Part shown: positions 10,979-21,726 of the stretch, one piece after another
How the letters are laid out: every line of letters begins with the position of its first letter
How positions within the stretch are numbered: position 1 is the first letter of the stretch
Source of the DNA: Globisporangium splendens
Taxonomy: Eukaryota > Oomycota > Peronosporomycetes > Pythiales > Pythiaceae
Length of the DNA: 64,000 nt
Assembly (NCBI GenBank): GCA_006386115.1
Contig: VFIW01000155.1
Span: forward strand, 1-64,000
Direction: 5' to 3'
Program-made: the position numbers and the translations under genes
Notes under the pieces: generated by a model
Database searches by the model: none
What the model was told of the DNA's origin: nothing
Seen by the model: the letters and a program-made list of their open reading frames with translations, nothing else

Positions 10979-11174
10979 ATTGGCAATTTTCTTGACTTCA
11001 CACTCGGTAATTTATGTAACCGATATCACTTGACTTGACAGGCGGGGACGGGAGTTGAGACTATATACTAAGGGAGCTTAATAACCAGTATAATACGAAG
11101 CTATTTCTTTATTTTTTTATTTCTTTGTTTTTATTTCTTATTTTTTTGTTCTTTTTTATTTAATTTTTAATTTT

Positions 11175-11525
11175 TTAGTCGAACTTAGGCGGAGGAACTT
11201 GACCTGGACGCAGCTTAGCCTTCCCAGTACCAGTGCTCGATGCCGGTGGATCACGCAGCACGCGGCGAAAGCACTCGCTTATCCCGTCGGACGCGTCGAC
11301 GATTCCTTGAGCGGTCCGGATTAGAGCCTTCTTTGCGCGCTTTCTCTTCAGCTTGTCTGGACACTTATCCACGTGCTTCTCTAGCACTTCACAGATCCGG
11401 AAAGCCTTCGTCAGACAGTTTACGAGGTCTTGACGCGCTTTATCAGCTTCTGCAGGTTTTGGCACGCCTAAGTACGTAAAGCTGCCTTGAATCGGAACCT
11501 GCTTGACGCGCGGCTTCTTGGGCAT
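11175..11525 (-). CDS. Extra small basic ORF between 5' LTR and gag
   Basis: A 116-residue frame in the Gypsy leader, on the same strand as gag-pol and about 200 bp upstream of it. The protein starts MPKKPRVKQVP, is rich in Lys/Arg (for example DKLKRKRAKKALIR in the middle) and ends in a Pro-rich tail. I recognise no domain. Basic charge and position suggest either an element-encoded accessory protein or a chance frame; an AT-rich stretch (11,100-11,175) separates it from gag. Confidence 0.45.
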   Translation of the reverse strand: MPKKPRVKQVPIQGSFTYLGVPKPAEADKARQDLVNCLTKAFRICEVLEKHVDKCPDKLKRKRAKKALIRTAQGIVDASDGISECFRRVLRDPPASSTGTGKAKLRPGQVPPPKFD

Positions 11526-11921
11526 CGAGTTGGGGAGGATATCAACTCTGGGAGTTCACAATCACAGTCTTGATCCTCTAATGAGGGCTTCACCTAGGCA
11601 CGCCTGACGATGACACCACGGAATAACACCCTAAAGAACACAGACAGTTAGGGCGAACCCGAGACACCGTGTCACTATTAGAGAAACCAAGGTAGACCAG
11701 AACACAGAATTACGCACAAAAGCACGACTGGCTCAACACTACAGGAGTTACTGCCACAGAACACCAAAGAGTTAACGCACCGACAATGATTCCGGGATTT
11801 ATGTCACTAAAGCAACACCCGTTCAGAAAGCGGCTCGAATAACAACCTCGGAGGTGCCTGGCTTGGACGACGACGGCGACTTGAACGCTTCGAAACGGTC
11901 ACACTCCCCCCTGACGCAAAG
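11526..11921 (-). other. Gypsy 5' leader, no gene seen
   Basis: About 400 bp of untranslated leader between the primer-binding site and the small basic ORF. Nothing recognisable beyond a C-run (11,905-11,911 region) next to the PBS. Confidence 0.5.
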
Positions 11922-11929
11922 TGCTACCA
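11922..11929 (-). other. Candidate primer-binding site of the Gypsy element
   Basis: On the minus strand the 5' LTR ends ...GTTACA, then two bases, then TGGTAGCA, which is complementary to a tRNA 3' end TGCTACCA as in many initiator tRNA-Met species. Only about eight bases can be argued from memory. Confidence 0.5.
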
Positions 11930-11931
11930 GA

Positions 11932-12370
11932 TGTAACGATTTGGGGTCTTCTTGAACGCTGATTGGCTGAAAGTCGGAAAGTCGGAACTGGATTGGTCGA
12001 AAGTCGGAAAGCGTTGGCGTGGACTCGGAGGAGGAGGTGGCGACTTGATGGCAAATTGGAAAGTGAATTGAATGGAGGACTTAGTTCGTTCGCACCTCAT
12101 CTAAGCCTCCTTGCATGCATGCCTATCCTTTTCTTCAACTGATTCGACTTTTCTTCCTATCCAGGTGTCCCACCTGCAACTGTATTTTTATCTGACTATT
12201 ACACTAAACTGTATGCATATGTACTACATGAATATGAGAGCCTGACCTCGGAATCGAGGTCAGGCACACGTTACACATGCCTTGACGCTCCGCACGCTAG
12301 GCACGTGCGCCGTTAGGCACATGCCGGTCCTGCGCACGTGCCTGGCGTGCGAGGTCAGGCACACGTGACA
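11932..12370 (-). repeat. 5' LTR of the Gypsy element
   Basis: 439 bp, near-identical to 5905-6342, with the same CCTGACCTCG hairpin at 12241-12264. It should contain the promoter that drives gag-pol leftwards. Confidence 0.9.
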
Positions 12371-12605
12371 GAGATCTTCACTTTTAATCACGGTATCAAT
12401 CTGAAGCTGGCGTGTTTTTTGTTGATGTTCTATTGGATATAATTCTATGGCATTTATGAAAAAATCAATTTTAGCCAGTGAATTTATTAAATTCGACAGT
12501 GTTTTAACCAATAGAGATAAGTTAAAGGGTTTCTCTGAATTACTTCCCCTCTGTGAGTCGCTGTTGAGTGAGAACAACGAGACCTCATTCTAAAAGCGCC
12601 TAATC
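12371..12605 (+). other. hAT sequence upstream of transposase
   Basis: About 235 bp between the Gypsy LTR and the transposase start; AT-richer, no gene seen. It resumes the hAT element interrupted by the insertions. Confidence 0.5.
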
Positions 12606-14260
12606 ATGGGGCGACCAGCGCACGAAATATGGGAGCTCTTCACTGTCGTAGTGGCAAGGTCGCGTGAAGACAACAAGGCCCACCCTGACGTCAAATGCGT
12701 GTTCTGCAACACGCTTCTCGCCAACGCCCAGCCGTCCCGGAACATGCTACGGCACGCGCTTCAATGCGACGAGCTTTCAGATGATGCCAAAGTCAAGTGG
12801 AAGGATCTTGCGAGAAAGCAAAGGCATTCCATCAAGGAGAAGCTTCGCACGCCACAAAAGAGGACACCAGATAAAGGGAACTGCTCGTCGCTCAACTAGA
12901 GATTGTTTGGGACTCCCTCCTCGGCAGTTGTCCCTCGGGATAGCCCGTCTAGGCAGCAGAAGCCTACTAAAGAGGAAAACTATCTGCGAGTTGCTACGGG
13001 CTTTTACGGAACTGGGATTCCGTTTCGCTGTGTTGAAGACCCGAACTTCCGCGCCATGTTCGACTACGACCTTCCAAGTCGCCATCAGCTCGCTAGCCGA
13101 CTACTCGACAGCATTTATGACCGCGAAAAAGCACATGCTATTGAAGCTTCGACAGAGGCAACTCACCTATCGATTGTCACTGACGGTTGGTCAAATATAA
13201 ATAACGAAAGCATCATCAACTTCGTTATTACCAAACCACATATCCGCCCTGTCTTCTGGAAATCGATCAGCACGCACGATGCGGCACATACCTCTGTGTT
13301 TATTGCGCGCAGTATCAGCAATGCCATCGATGAAATTGAGAGCGTGGTGGGAAAAGGCGCTGTGACTTCGGTGGTGACCGACAACACAGCCAACATGAAG
13401 GGTGCATGGAAGATCCTTCAGCATGAGCGCCAAGGAATAGTTTGCAACGGATGCGCTGCACATGGCATGAGTTTGCTTATGAAGGACGTGCTCGAGCTCG
13501 AAGACTTCGCAACCATCCTACAACAAGCGAAAATTGTATCTCGTTTTGTGAAGGACCACCACGCGATGTGGGATCGCTTCAAGCAACTCCAGAAACAGAT
13601 GTAAAGAGAAGGAGAATCTCGCCGTCGGCTATCACTGCCAGTTTCTACGAGATGGTATTCAAACGAAAAGTGTATCAAAATCTCGTTGCAAACAAAGACG
13701 TCATTGCTGCGGTTTTTTCAAATAACGAACTGCTAGATCGATACCAGCAATGCAGCAGCAAAGTCGAACAGGTCAAAGAGATGTTGCGAAACGAGTCGTT
13801 TTGGGCAAGAGCGGAAATCGCTTTGAAGCTCATGCACCCGAACAACACCTGCCTCGCGACTTTTGAACGAGATGATTCCTGTGTCACAATGTATACCATC
13901 AGTTTGAGTGGCTGCTTTCGCATCCAGACTTCACACAATCAGCTCCCCAAGATGATTTGAATCTCCAGCGGATGATTCTCGAATTGGTGGGGGATCGACG
14001 GCAGTTTTTGTGCAATGATACAATGGCGATTGCCTACTTCCTGGACCAAACCAAGTCTCTCAGTGGTTTTGTTGAAGACGACATCGTTGACATCATCAAC
14101 TGTCCTGTTATGATGGCCGATCGATTTGGACTCTAAAAATTTTAATTCTTCAGGTGCGCGTGGCAGCGCAGACATATGCAGAATGCTGTGTTGCTCCCGT
14201 TCGGGAGAAATTTGCGGACGTACGTGGTGCACCCGATGCATTTCATGTATAACCTCGTGA
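12606..14260 (+). pseudogene. hAT transposase with BED finger, broken
   Basis: The first 97 codons give a BED-type zinc finger (CVFC...HALQC around residues 37-60). After an in-frame TAG at 12897 the same frame continues as a DUF659/hAT catalytic N-part: TDGWSN near 13183, VVTDNTANMKGAW near 13372, CNGCAAHGMSLL near 13447. A TAA at 13602 interrupts just before the conserved LSLPVSTRWYS motif, then a frameshift near 13670 moves the reading into the frame 13,675-13,960 (ANKDVIAAVF). The C-terminal hAT dimerisation motif was not found. Two stops and at least one frameshift make it nonfunctional. The start ATG at 12606 follows a plausible context and gives the full finger. Confidence 0.8.
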
Positions 14261-14699
14261 GATCCGGTTCACAAATTAACACCTTTGCACGCGCTGATTT
14301 AGTTCACATCGTGCAATGAGCCCCCGTCGGGTCCGCGTCCGCGAGTTTCTACTCCGTTTTGCTGTTGAACGATTGGCAAAGAGGTAGAAAAAATAAACAC
14401 TGAAGAATACACCCACCACACTTACCTTTGGGGTCGATTGCTCGCCATGTATCAAACGCGCAACCGCCAAACCATAAACTTGCAATCTCCATGGCAAACT
14501 CAAGTTCACATGTCTCAAAATACGTATGAGACTCTCCGAACAGTACGACAAGACAGTGAACTAAATAAGCAAGCACATACCCAGCACTCAGTGGAGCAAC
14601 CATGCTGCAAAATGCCTCAAGACCCACCCCCACGACTGAAACACGAATGCTTCTCGACTCCCACGATTCATTTACTCTATTCGTGCGCTAGCATGTTTT
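14261..14699. other. Unassigned hAT internal sequence
   Basis: No gene recognised between the transposase relic and the trehalase relic; short frames on both strands only. Confidence 0.4.
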
Positions 14700-15620
14700 C
14701 CGTGGATTGGCCATTACTATATAACACGAAATCCAGCTGTGGCTACGTGGCAAATGTGCGCGAAAGGATTCTTGATATATCGCGATGGTCGAGGCGAGCC
14801 TTTGGTGAGTTTTGTGGTGCGAACGATGGCTCAATCCGTGGTGGTAATCGTCGTGGTGATCTTGGTTCCCTTGACCGACTGTTCGAAGAACGATTACAGG
14901 GACGACTGGGAAGTTGGGGACGATGGCGATAACACGGCATTATCCTGGTCCACCAACACAACCAGACGCACCACTTCTGAAAGCACAGGAGACTGCGAGC
15001 GCGTGAAGCAGTAGGTGCGGCCGCCAATTGACACAAAGGTAAATTGTGCGACATACTCGAGCAGATTGTCCACGACCGAGCACGCGGTATTCTTCACGTT
15101 GCTCACCAGCTAGCCCTCAACTATCCAGAACGAGTCCCAGTAGTAGCGCTCGCGGAATCGACCATCAGGGATGACCAACACGTTCAGCTTCCGGTGCAAT
15201 TGCAAATCCTTCACAGGCTCCGAGTGAAGAAACGTGTTTGTCACCGATGAGTTTGATTGGCGCCCAAAATATTCCAGACCTTGTGCAGCTAGTGCCTACT
15301 ATCGGAACGCATAGTTCTAAATCGCAGTAGTCGCAGGCGGCTCGATTTACTCTTGGTATTCCAGTGACACGACGTGGTATTGGAACCGGGGACATCAAAT
15401 TACACATCGACATACTCGCGGACTTTTACAACGGGAACTTTCTGCTGGAGCAACATCCATCCGGGTCCTTCACTCTTTATATGCTAGTCATATTCGCGCA
15501 AGATCGTCGCGGGGTTGCTCGACGTATTCAGTGGTATGTCGACAATGTCCTCTATATCAGTAAATACGTGGTTCATCTGCGCTTCGAGTTTGCAATCGGC
15601 CGAAGCAGTAATTCGCAAAG
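14700..15620 (-). pseudogene. Trehalase (GH37) gene relic inside the hAT element
   Basis: Reading the minus strand, near 15,175-15,115, gives PDGRFRERYYWDSFWIVEG, which matches the trehalase signature (PGGRFRE-x-YYWDS). It is followed, after a stop, by NVKNTACSVVDNLLEYV and then GGRTYCFTRSQSPVLS (near 15,025-14,990), the next conserved trehalase block (NGGR-x-YY-x-RSQPP). Upstream, near 15,570-15,530, FTDIEDIVDIPLN resembles the family's N-terminal DSKTFVDMPLK block. Several stops and frame changes separate these blocks. Active trehalase splits trehalose into two glucose; this copy cannot. Its position between the transposase and the right terminal repeat suggests either capture by the transposon or later insertion. 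Confidence 0.7.
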
Positions 15621-16124
15621 AGCTGCTACTGGATCTCCTTCTCGCAATTCGTTGCCGGATACGCGAGCGGGTGCGGGACCGCGACGAAGCAGCGCGAAGA
15701 GTGGTGGCTATCCGACCTCGTTATCGTCGAGGTCAACGTCTTGTGCGGGACCGTGAGCCGCGTCGCTGCGGACTGCTTGCATGGTACAAACGGTAGTTCA
15801 ATTCGTTGCCATAGTCGTGGCGCTCAATACTACTTGCTGTTGGCTGTTATGGCGCGAACTGTTGCTCATTCTGTCACGACGCAGATGCTGGTGCTGATGT
15901 TCGTCTATCACAGCAGGGGTCAGTGTCTCCCCCAAGTGATCAGAAACTAATATCCAACTGTGGTCGGTAAATTAACTAAAAAAAACGGTACGTGAAAGTT
16001 TACTGAAATTTATATTGCATACCGTTCTGCAGTATGTCACATTTGTTCACAGTTGTTCACACATTGATGTGAAAAACTGCATTCTACTGTTAAATACGTT
16101 TGTCGCAGTATTTAACTGTGAAAT
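15621..16124. other. hAT right subterminal region
   Basis: No gene recognised. AT-rich towards the end, with the inverted GTATTTAACAGTA motif at 16085-16097 and a further CAGTATTTAAC at 16106-16116. Confidence 0.5.
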
Positions 16125-16143
16125 TCACAACCCTACTCTCGCA
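16125..16143 (+). repeat. hAT right terminal inverted repeat and target duplication
   Basis: TCACAACCCTA (16125-16135) is followed by CTCTCGCA, matching the left duplication at 7 of 8 positions. Confidence 0.7.
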
Positions 16144-17731
16144 TCTATAATATGATTTGACTCTCATCAGTTTACAAAGGATATCATAATATATAGGTTC
16201 AATACAGATCGGATCTCTCTCGCCCAGAAAATGAATCTTTTCAGCCAAAGTGAAAAATGTATGAAGAGTGTGAAACCATCACAGTCTCATGAAGATGAGA
16301 AAATATCATCCATCGCCCTGTCGATTCTGCAAGTGGTTGACAACCTTCAGTGGATCTTTTTTCCATGCTCTTTTGTGGATTAATAAAAGAGATCTTTCAT
16401 ATTTTCTCTTAGGGCTTCATTGTGCATCGAAAATGGGAAGGCTCTTTACATACTCCGGATAGGCGACGCTGACGATTTGATTTGCACAAGTGGTGTCTTT
16501 CAGCGGCTCCAAAGCCATCTTCTGACTGCATAAAGCGAATGGATTAGGAGCCTAAAAGCACCGCAGCGCTTCTCTTCTTTTCACACACGTCGTGTGTAAA
16601 GAAAGTATGCGCGCACGCATACGAGGATGTCGTTTGCACCCAGTGAACCCCATCGAATTATTTACTCATTTTTTACATGCATTGTCGCTCCGCTGGAAAT
16701 TTTTGGAGGCTCTTTCTTCCCCAATTAGACAGCGACACACAGGTTCGCTCTGTTGATGGACATGCGACGTTCATGACACCAAAAGGGAGCCATATCAAGC
16801 TTCATATGCGGTTGATTATGCACGAGGTGATCGTGCATTTTAGCAAGTACTTTTTGAAATTGAACGTTTGATGGGAGACAAAATGACGCGGGTAGGAACA
16901 CTTTTTGAAGATCCTCAGCGAATTCCAGGATACACACATCCAGTACGCAGCAGTGGACGATGGCAAATGATCTCACGCCAACCAAAAAACACAGCCCGCC
17001 TATAAAAACGAGTATATAAAAAATACATGACCTCCTCCCACACAGACAAAGTTCAACACTGGCAACGCCAGTGGGGACCAGCACGGAACCAACAACCCAC
17101 GTGCACGTATCCCAGAACCAAAAATTTCGGCTCGTAATTTACGAACGACGAACTCTTCTCCTTCTTCCCAAAAAGCTGCATTTCAACATAAATTGCTTCT
17201 TCGCACGGTAAGTTTCGCTTCTGACCACGCCAAAATGAAAAGTAGTCAGCACTTCATACTGGTCCGTTAGCCTTCTCCCCTACCCCTGATTCGCCCTTCG
17301 ATCCGACAACACCGTGCGACTAGACGGGACGCCATCAGCTGCCTCTGCTTCTGCGTTTCCCTGCAATTCCCATGACACTTTACCCTCCTCTGTAAGTTTC
17401 TTCTTAATTATGGTATACCTGTCTAAACCAATTGAATTGATTGAATTTGTTTTTTCAAGTAACCAGATCAAGACACCGGTATAATATGGTATTCGCTGTT
17501 TGACAACTTGACGCTATGCAGAGGCAGTTCTCCGTATATGTAAAGGGATCTGACGGGTCAGCTGGCGGGTGGTTTCCTCCTCTCCTGTGGCATGTCAGTC
17601 TAGAACTTCTACGCTCGCGGCGCCATCCAGTTTTCTCCATAAACCGAAGAAGCCTCCGCGATCCGTACCATACGATCGTTCGTATATAGCGAGAAACTTT
17701 TACAGGGCAACTCTCCATAATCACAAAAATC
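16144..17731. other. Intergenic region, no gene seen
   Basis: About 1.6 kb between the hAT end and the next gene. Only short frames without recognisable similarity. The last few hundred bases presumably contain the promoter of the secreted-protein gene; CT-rich runs around 17,150-17,180 and 17,570-17,585 would fit an oomycete promoter but no motif decides it. Confidence 0.5.
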
Positions 17732-18586
17732 TTGGACAAAATGCAGCTCGTGCGCTTGGTGATGGCGATGGCGCTTGCGTCTGTGGGTGTCACGGACGCG
17801 TTCATCGCAGCGACGACCAAGACGACGAACCTCACGATGTCGGTGGGCGATGGCACGACGGTGTCGTCGACGTCCAACTCGACGGTGTTCCTGGGCACGG
17901 AGTACAACCCGAACAAGTGCGTGCTCCAGTTCGCGAGTCTCAAGTGCACGACGTCGGACTGCGGTGAGTTGAACGGCTACCCGCTCGAGTGCGTGAACGT
18001 CGGCAAGCAGAACGGCAAGGACAAGAAGCTCTGCCAGTGCAAGGCTGCCGACGTGGACGTGTGCCAGAACACGACGGCTCCCGAGTTTGGCGATGCCGTG
18101 CCGCAGTTCGGCGACTGCAGTGGCGGCAAGCAGTGCGTCGACTCGTACGGTCACGTGCCGTCGAGTCTCGAGCTTCGCATCTGTGCTGAGAAGCTCCACT
18201 GCGTCAAGGAAGTGAATACGGACGCGTCCAAGCCCGCCGAGATCTGCCACACGTGCCGCTCGTGCATTGCGCAGAACGACGCTGCCGACGCGCAGCTCTC
18301 GGCCGCCAAGCGGTTCGACTGCACGACGATCTGCCCCAAGGAGATTCTCGACTCGATCGCTAAGCGCAACAAGGAGGGTGTGGGTATCGCCGATGAGATC
18401 TCGTCGGGCTCGGCGTCGTCGTCGACGGCCGGCAGCAGCTCGGAGACCGCCTCGGGCTCGGTCGCGAAGGAGTCGAGCTCGAACAGTTCGTCGACCACCA
18501 CCAGCGCTGCCGTGAAGCCGGTGTCCTCGTTCCAGTTGCTCGGCGCATGCGTCGCCGCTGTGCTCGCCATGGTCGTTGTCAGTTAA
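17732..18586 (+). CDS. Secreted Cys-rich, probably GPI-anchored surface protein
   Basis: 284 residues, single exon. Residues 1-20 (MQLVRLVMAMALASVGVTDA) are a typical signal peptide. The ectodomain (about 55-200) has roughly 16 cysteines in spaced pairs (CQC near 98-100, CHTCRSC near 169-175), so it is probably disulfide-braced, and three N-glycosylation sites (NLT, NST, NTT). Residues ~220-260 are Ser/Thr-rich, as in O-glycosylated stalks, and the end is hydrophobic without a charged tail (LLGACVAAVLAMVVVS), as expected for GPI attachment. The gene is strongly GC3-biased compared with the transposons nearby. The start context GACAAAATG is good. I do not recognise the family; it has no RXLR or LFLAK motif and does not look like an elicitin. 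Confidence 0.85.
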   Translation: MDKMQLVRLVMAMALASVGVTDAFIAATTKTTNLTMSVGDGTTVSSTSNSTVFLGTEYNPNKCVLQFASLKCTTSDCGELNGYPLECVNVGKQNGKDKKLCQCKAADVDVCQNTTAPEFGDAVPQFGDCSGGKQCVDSYGHVPSSLELRICAEKLHCVKEVNTDASKPAEICHTCRSCIAQNDAADAQLSAAKRFDCTTICPKEILDSIAKRNKEGVGIADEISSGSASSSTAGSSSETASGSVAKESSSNSSSTTTSAAVKPVSSFQLLGACVAAVLAMVVVS

Positions 18587-19212
18587 ATTGGAGATGCTTC
18601 AGCATGATCATGGTCGTCCGTAATTCGACAAGGAAAAAGTGGTTGTCGAAGAGATTGGTCTGCCCATTTTGGACATTTGAGCAACAAACAAAGTGCTTTT
18701 TTATATGAACTTTTCACCGTTCTTGCGTCTTGTTTGTCTTTTGTATTTGTTGATTGGGAGAGATAGAAGCGAATATTGAGAGCACATAGGGAAACGTGAA
18801 GCGCGTTTGCGTGTATATATGAGCCTTTGTGTTTGCATGCATGGTTGCTGTTCATGTGTGCATATGAACAAGAGACTTAAGGCAACGCGGCGGACCTTGA
18901 GGAATTTATACGCACAGTGCTGGCTAATATCGCTGTGCGCTAGATCAAAATGGTATTTGTGTGTGAATATGGTTCGCTTTGTGAATATGCATGGGTCTTT
19001 TGAAGTTGGAGCTGGTGGTTTGTATGGTCTTTATTGGCCAACTGCTCGGTTCGCGTTTATGAATCAGGAGTTTTGAAGCATGATGGAGAGTCTTTATCCA
19101 AAAAGTTGCATGCTGTGCAGGCTGCTGTCATTGTGCGAACATAAATGGATCGAGCAGAAGTCGGTGTGTTTGCATATTTGTATGTGCGTATATATTTATT
19201 GTGCCGTTTGCT
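18587..19212. other. Intergenic region between convergent genes
   Basis: About 630 bp with TG/ATAT-rich sequence. It should contain the 3' ends of both converging genes; no further gene seen. Confidence 0.5.
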
Positions 19213-20208
19213 CTATTCGGAGAGGTACGTGACGGCGACCGTGACGCCGATGAGCACGACGTGCACCGAGATGCACCACAAAAACGCGTAAAACCACTTG
19301 ATGGTCTTCTGCCCAATGCACTTGCCCGTCCACGGACAATGGTGGTCCAACTGCATATACATACACAAAATAGAGATAGCCAGCTTTTGTGAGCACACGC
19401 ATAAAGACACAAAAATGCATGGAAAATATGGAAACTACCTGGTTGACGCAGACACCGCAATCGGAGCAATGCGACGCCGTATGCGGCCGTCGGATCTGGC
19501 ATTGCGCTATTACATAACACATACACACACACATATATTTACAGAGACGCACACTTCACGTTAAATACAATCAGATTCTCGTCAAATACAGCAAAATCCG
19601 AACGACAATGCAAAACCGTACCGCAAATGACACCAGCACCGGCCTCGGTATCGCCGATCTGCAGCGCGGGCGGCTCATAGGACTCGAAGATCACGCCCGG
19701 ATCGCTGCACGCGACCATCGTGAACGCACACGTCGTGAGCACCACCGACACGAGCAGCGCGATCTTCAGACCCGTCGACACATCATCTCTCCTATAGCCA
19801 TATGGTCACAAAGTCACAAGCAACAGCAGTGAAGCATTAATGTACAGCGAGAGAAGCGCCTATATACCGTGGCACTTACAAGAGGATTAGCAGCAGCGGC
19901 GCGAGCGCGATGCAGTAGGTCACGAGCATGCAGGGCCAGTTGGGGCCGATGTGCCATGTGAGCGGGAAGAGACCGTACGGTTTGCCGCGGTCCTTGGCGA
20001 GCGAGCAAATCACCCACGTGTTGCCGAAGCGCACGCAGCAGCGGCGCGGGTGTGCGTGGCGGTACTTGCTGTGCACGTCGTTTTCCATGTCGTTGGCGTC
20101 AATGAGGTCCTGCATGTCCACGCGCGTGCCATAGTCGCCGGCGCTCATGGAGGCAGCGGCAGCACTCGCTTCTTCTTCTCTCGCTAAAGAGGGTCTCATA
20201 TAACGCAA
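19213..20208 (-). CDS. DHHC-type palmitoyltransferase, four exons
   Basis: Exons on the minus strand: 20208-19880, 19791-19622, 19506-19439, 19350-19213, all with GT-AG introns (donors GTAAGT, GTACGG, GTAGTT) and together open for 234 residues. It encodes two predicted membrane segments (around WPCMLVTYCIALAPLLLIL and ALLVSVVLTTCAFTMVA), the Cys-rich core CAQCQIRRPHTASHCSDCGVC, then DHHCPWTGKCIG at the exon 3/4 junction, and a third membrane segment before the stop. Such enzymes attach palmitate to cysteines of membrane proteins through the DHHC cysteine. It is short: many family members have a fourth membrane segment and a cytosolic tail, so a further 3' exon could have been missed. An alternative start is the in-frame Met at 20145 (MSAGDYG). 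Confidence 0.85.
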
Positions 20209-21726
20209 GCCTCAGTTTGTTTATGTTCGAGGTCAACATAGAGACACTCCAACTCATATGCAAATTTTCAGCCAATCTCGATGTTTAATGCTTTTTAGCC
20301 AATGGTATTGGTGTTGGAGGAATGCAGTTTGGGTGAGGACGATTGGTTGAAAATGTAGAAAGAGTTCGGGAATGCAGTGAGCGTGATGCTGATTGGTGAA
20401 AAAATGGATCATTACATAATGACGCCTTTCTCGATGGTGCGAGTAATGGATAATCAATCAGAAGACCAGACACCTGCATTTTCACTTTTTGCGAGTTCAC
20501 AAGCTCCCCGTAATGCAAAATGAAACCCAAAAATGCGCTTGGTCGACTGCTGTGCGTGCCATTTCCATTGCGCAACCTTTCCATTTTGGCCATCTGATCT
20601 GCGCCTTGCAAGCATAAAATGCCACTGGTCCACACTCAGTGCACTGACATTACTGTTCCTTCTTGCACGCCGCAATGCTGAGATCTCGCAGAGCCGCACA
20701 ACTCATAATGAAGTCGATTGAAGTTGCTGGTCATGAAAGCTGGTTCGTTAGCTGCAAAGTCTGAAAGCAGTTCATCGCACACAGCAAAGTGATAAAAGCA
20801 CGAAGACGCTCTCACAGCTGACTGAATCTTCATCACCCACGCGAGAGGAAGTCGCATGCCAAGTGCTGCACTCGAGCCGTTCTGACCAGTTTTCAAGAGC
20901 GCGCTCTGCGTGTTGGCCGTCGTGCACAGACCAGACAAGCGCAGTAATGCAGCAGCATCAGTGCAGCAGGGAGATATAATTGGCACAGGCGCTCGCTCAC
21001 TGCATGACCGAGTGAACACATCAGTGACCATTAAACATGCTATCTACATCTTCGCCTCGATGAAGCTCAAAGGGATCAAATCAACCGCACAGCTCATCAG
21101 TCGATGTGCTCGACGACCACTGTGCGCGACGAAGTGCTTGTAAAAAGCGCGCGACGACATTCAGCTATAGCAGTCGCAATACACGGGGCGACCACGGCAC
21201 AAACGCGCACTCACAGCAGAACCAAGTTGACGCTCCAAATGGGAGTGATTGCTGTTGTTAAACCAGACCTTTCACCTACGCAAACTCCTCATTTTCAAGA
21301 CAAGTCGGGCGGTGAGACGCAGAGCACAGCTCATCCAATCCTAGAGCCACCGCTTCACACCTACACTCTCTCTCACACACACACCGACGCACACAAGAGG
21401 AGAGCGCTGCGTTCAAGCGCGCTGCGTTGTTCTTCAACACGTGTACTAAACGCACGCGCCGCCTGCGTCATCGCCTCTGTCACTCCACCATTGTGGTTCA
21501 TTCCTCCAGATTGGACGAAGCCACAACCCTACAAAAATGCACTTCTGCCACCGAATACGTACTTAGTCGAGGATTTCTAACCACCATCGTCACACAATCG
21601 GTGGTTGGAACATCAATTTTACAGTAAGTATCGAATAAAGTGCGAAATGCTGCTTCGTGGCTCTCGAGCCCCTCATTTCCGCTCATTCGTCCGAGGGAAG
21701 AAGATCCGAGACAAAGAACCAACAAG
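20209..21726. promoter_or_regulatory. Shared upstream region of divergent PAT and DLD genes
   Basis: 1.5 kb between two divergently transcribed genes, without a recognisable gene. CTCATTTC at 21672-21679 fits the oomycete initiator-like core element (YTCANTYY) and lies about 50 bp before the DLD start, which supports the downstream ATG. Assignment of the element is by consensus only. Confidence 0.4.

Larger units (their letters stand above)
5905..12370 (-). mobile_element. Gypsy-type LTR retrotransposon with chromodomain
   Basis: A 6.47-kb element on the minus strand bounded by two ~438-bp LTRs (TGTAAC...GTGACA read on the + strand). It has a primer-binding-like site next to the right (5') LTR, a G-rich polypurine tract next to the left (3') LTR and a single uninterrupted gag-pol frame, so it could have been active recently. 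The LTRs are not identical: small differences cluster at the U5-side end, e.g. near 5912-5930 versus 11938-11958. I found no matching target duplication: ACTGA lies left and GAGAT right. Confidence 0.9.
2250..16135 (+). mobile_element. Composite hAT DNA transposon with nested insertions
   Basis: The left end is TAGGGATGTGA (2250-2260) and the right end TCACAACCCTA (16125-16135); as inverted repeats they match at 10 of 11 positions. They are flanked by ATCTCGCA and CTCTCGCA, an 8-bp duplication matching at 7 positions, as expected for the hAT superfamily. A 13-bp subterminal motif GTATTTAACAGTA lies 59 bp in from the left end (2309-2321) and, inverted, 38 bp in from the right end (16085-16097). 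Inside is a hAT transposase relic on the + strand. The 13.9-kb length is explained by a LINE fragment and a 6.5-kb Gypsy element nested in the left half. The broken transposase means it is not autonomous. Confidence 0.75.
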
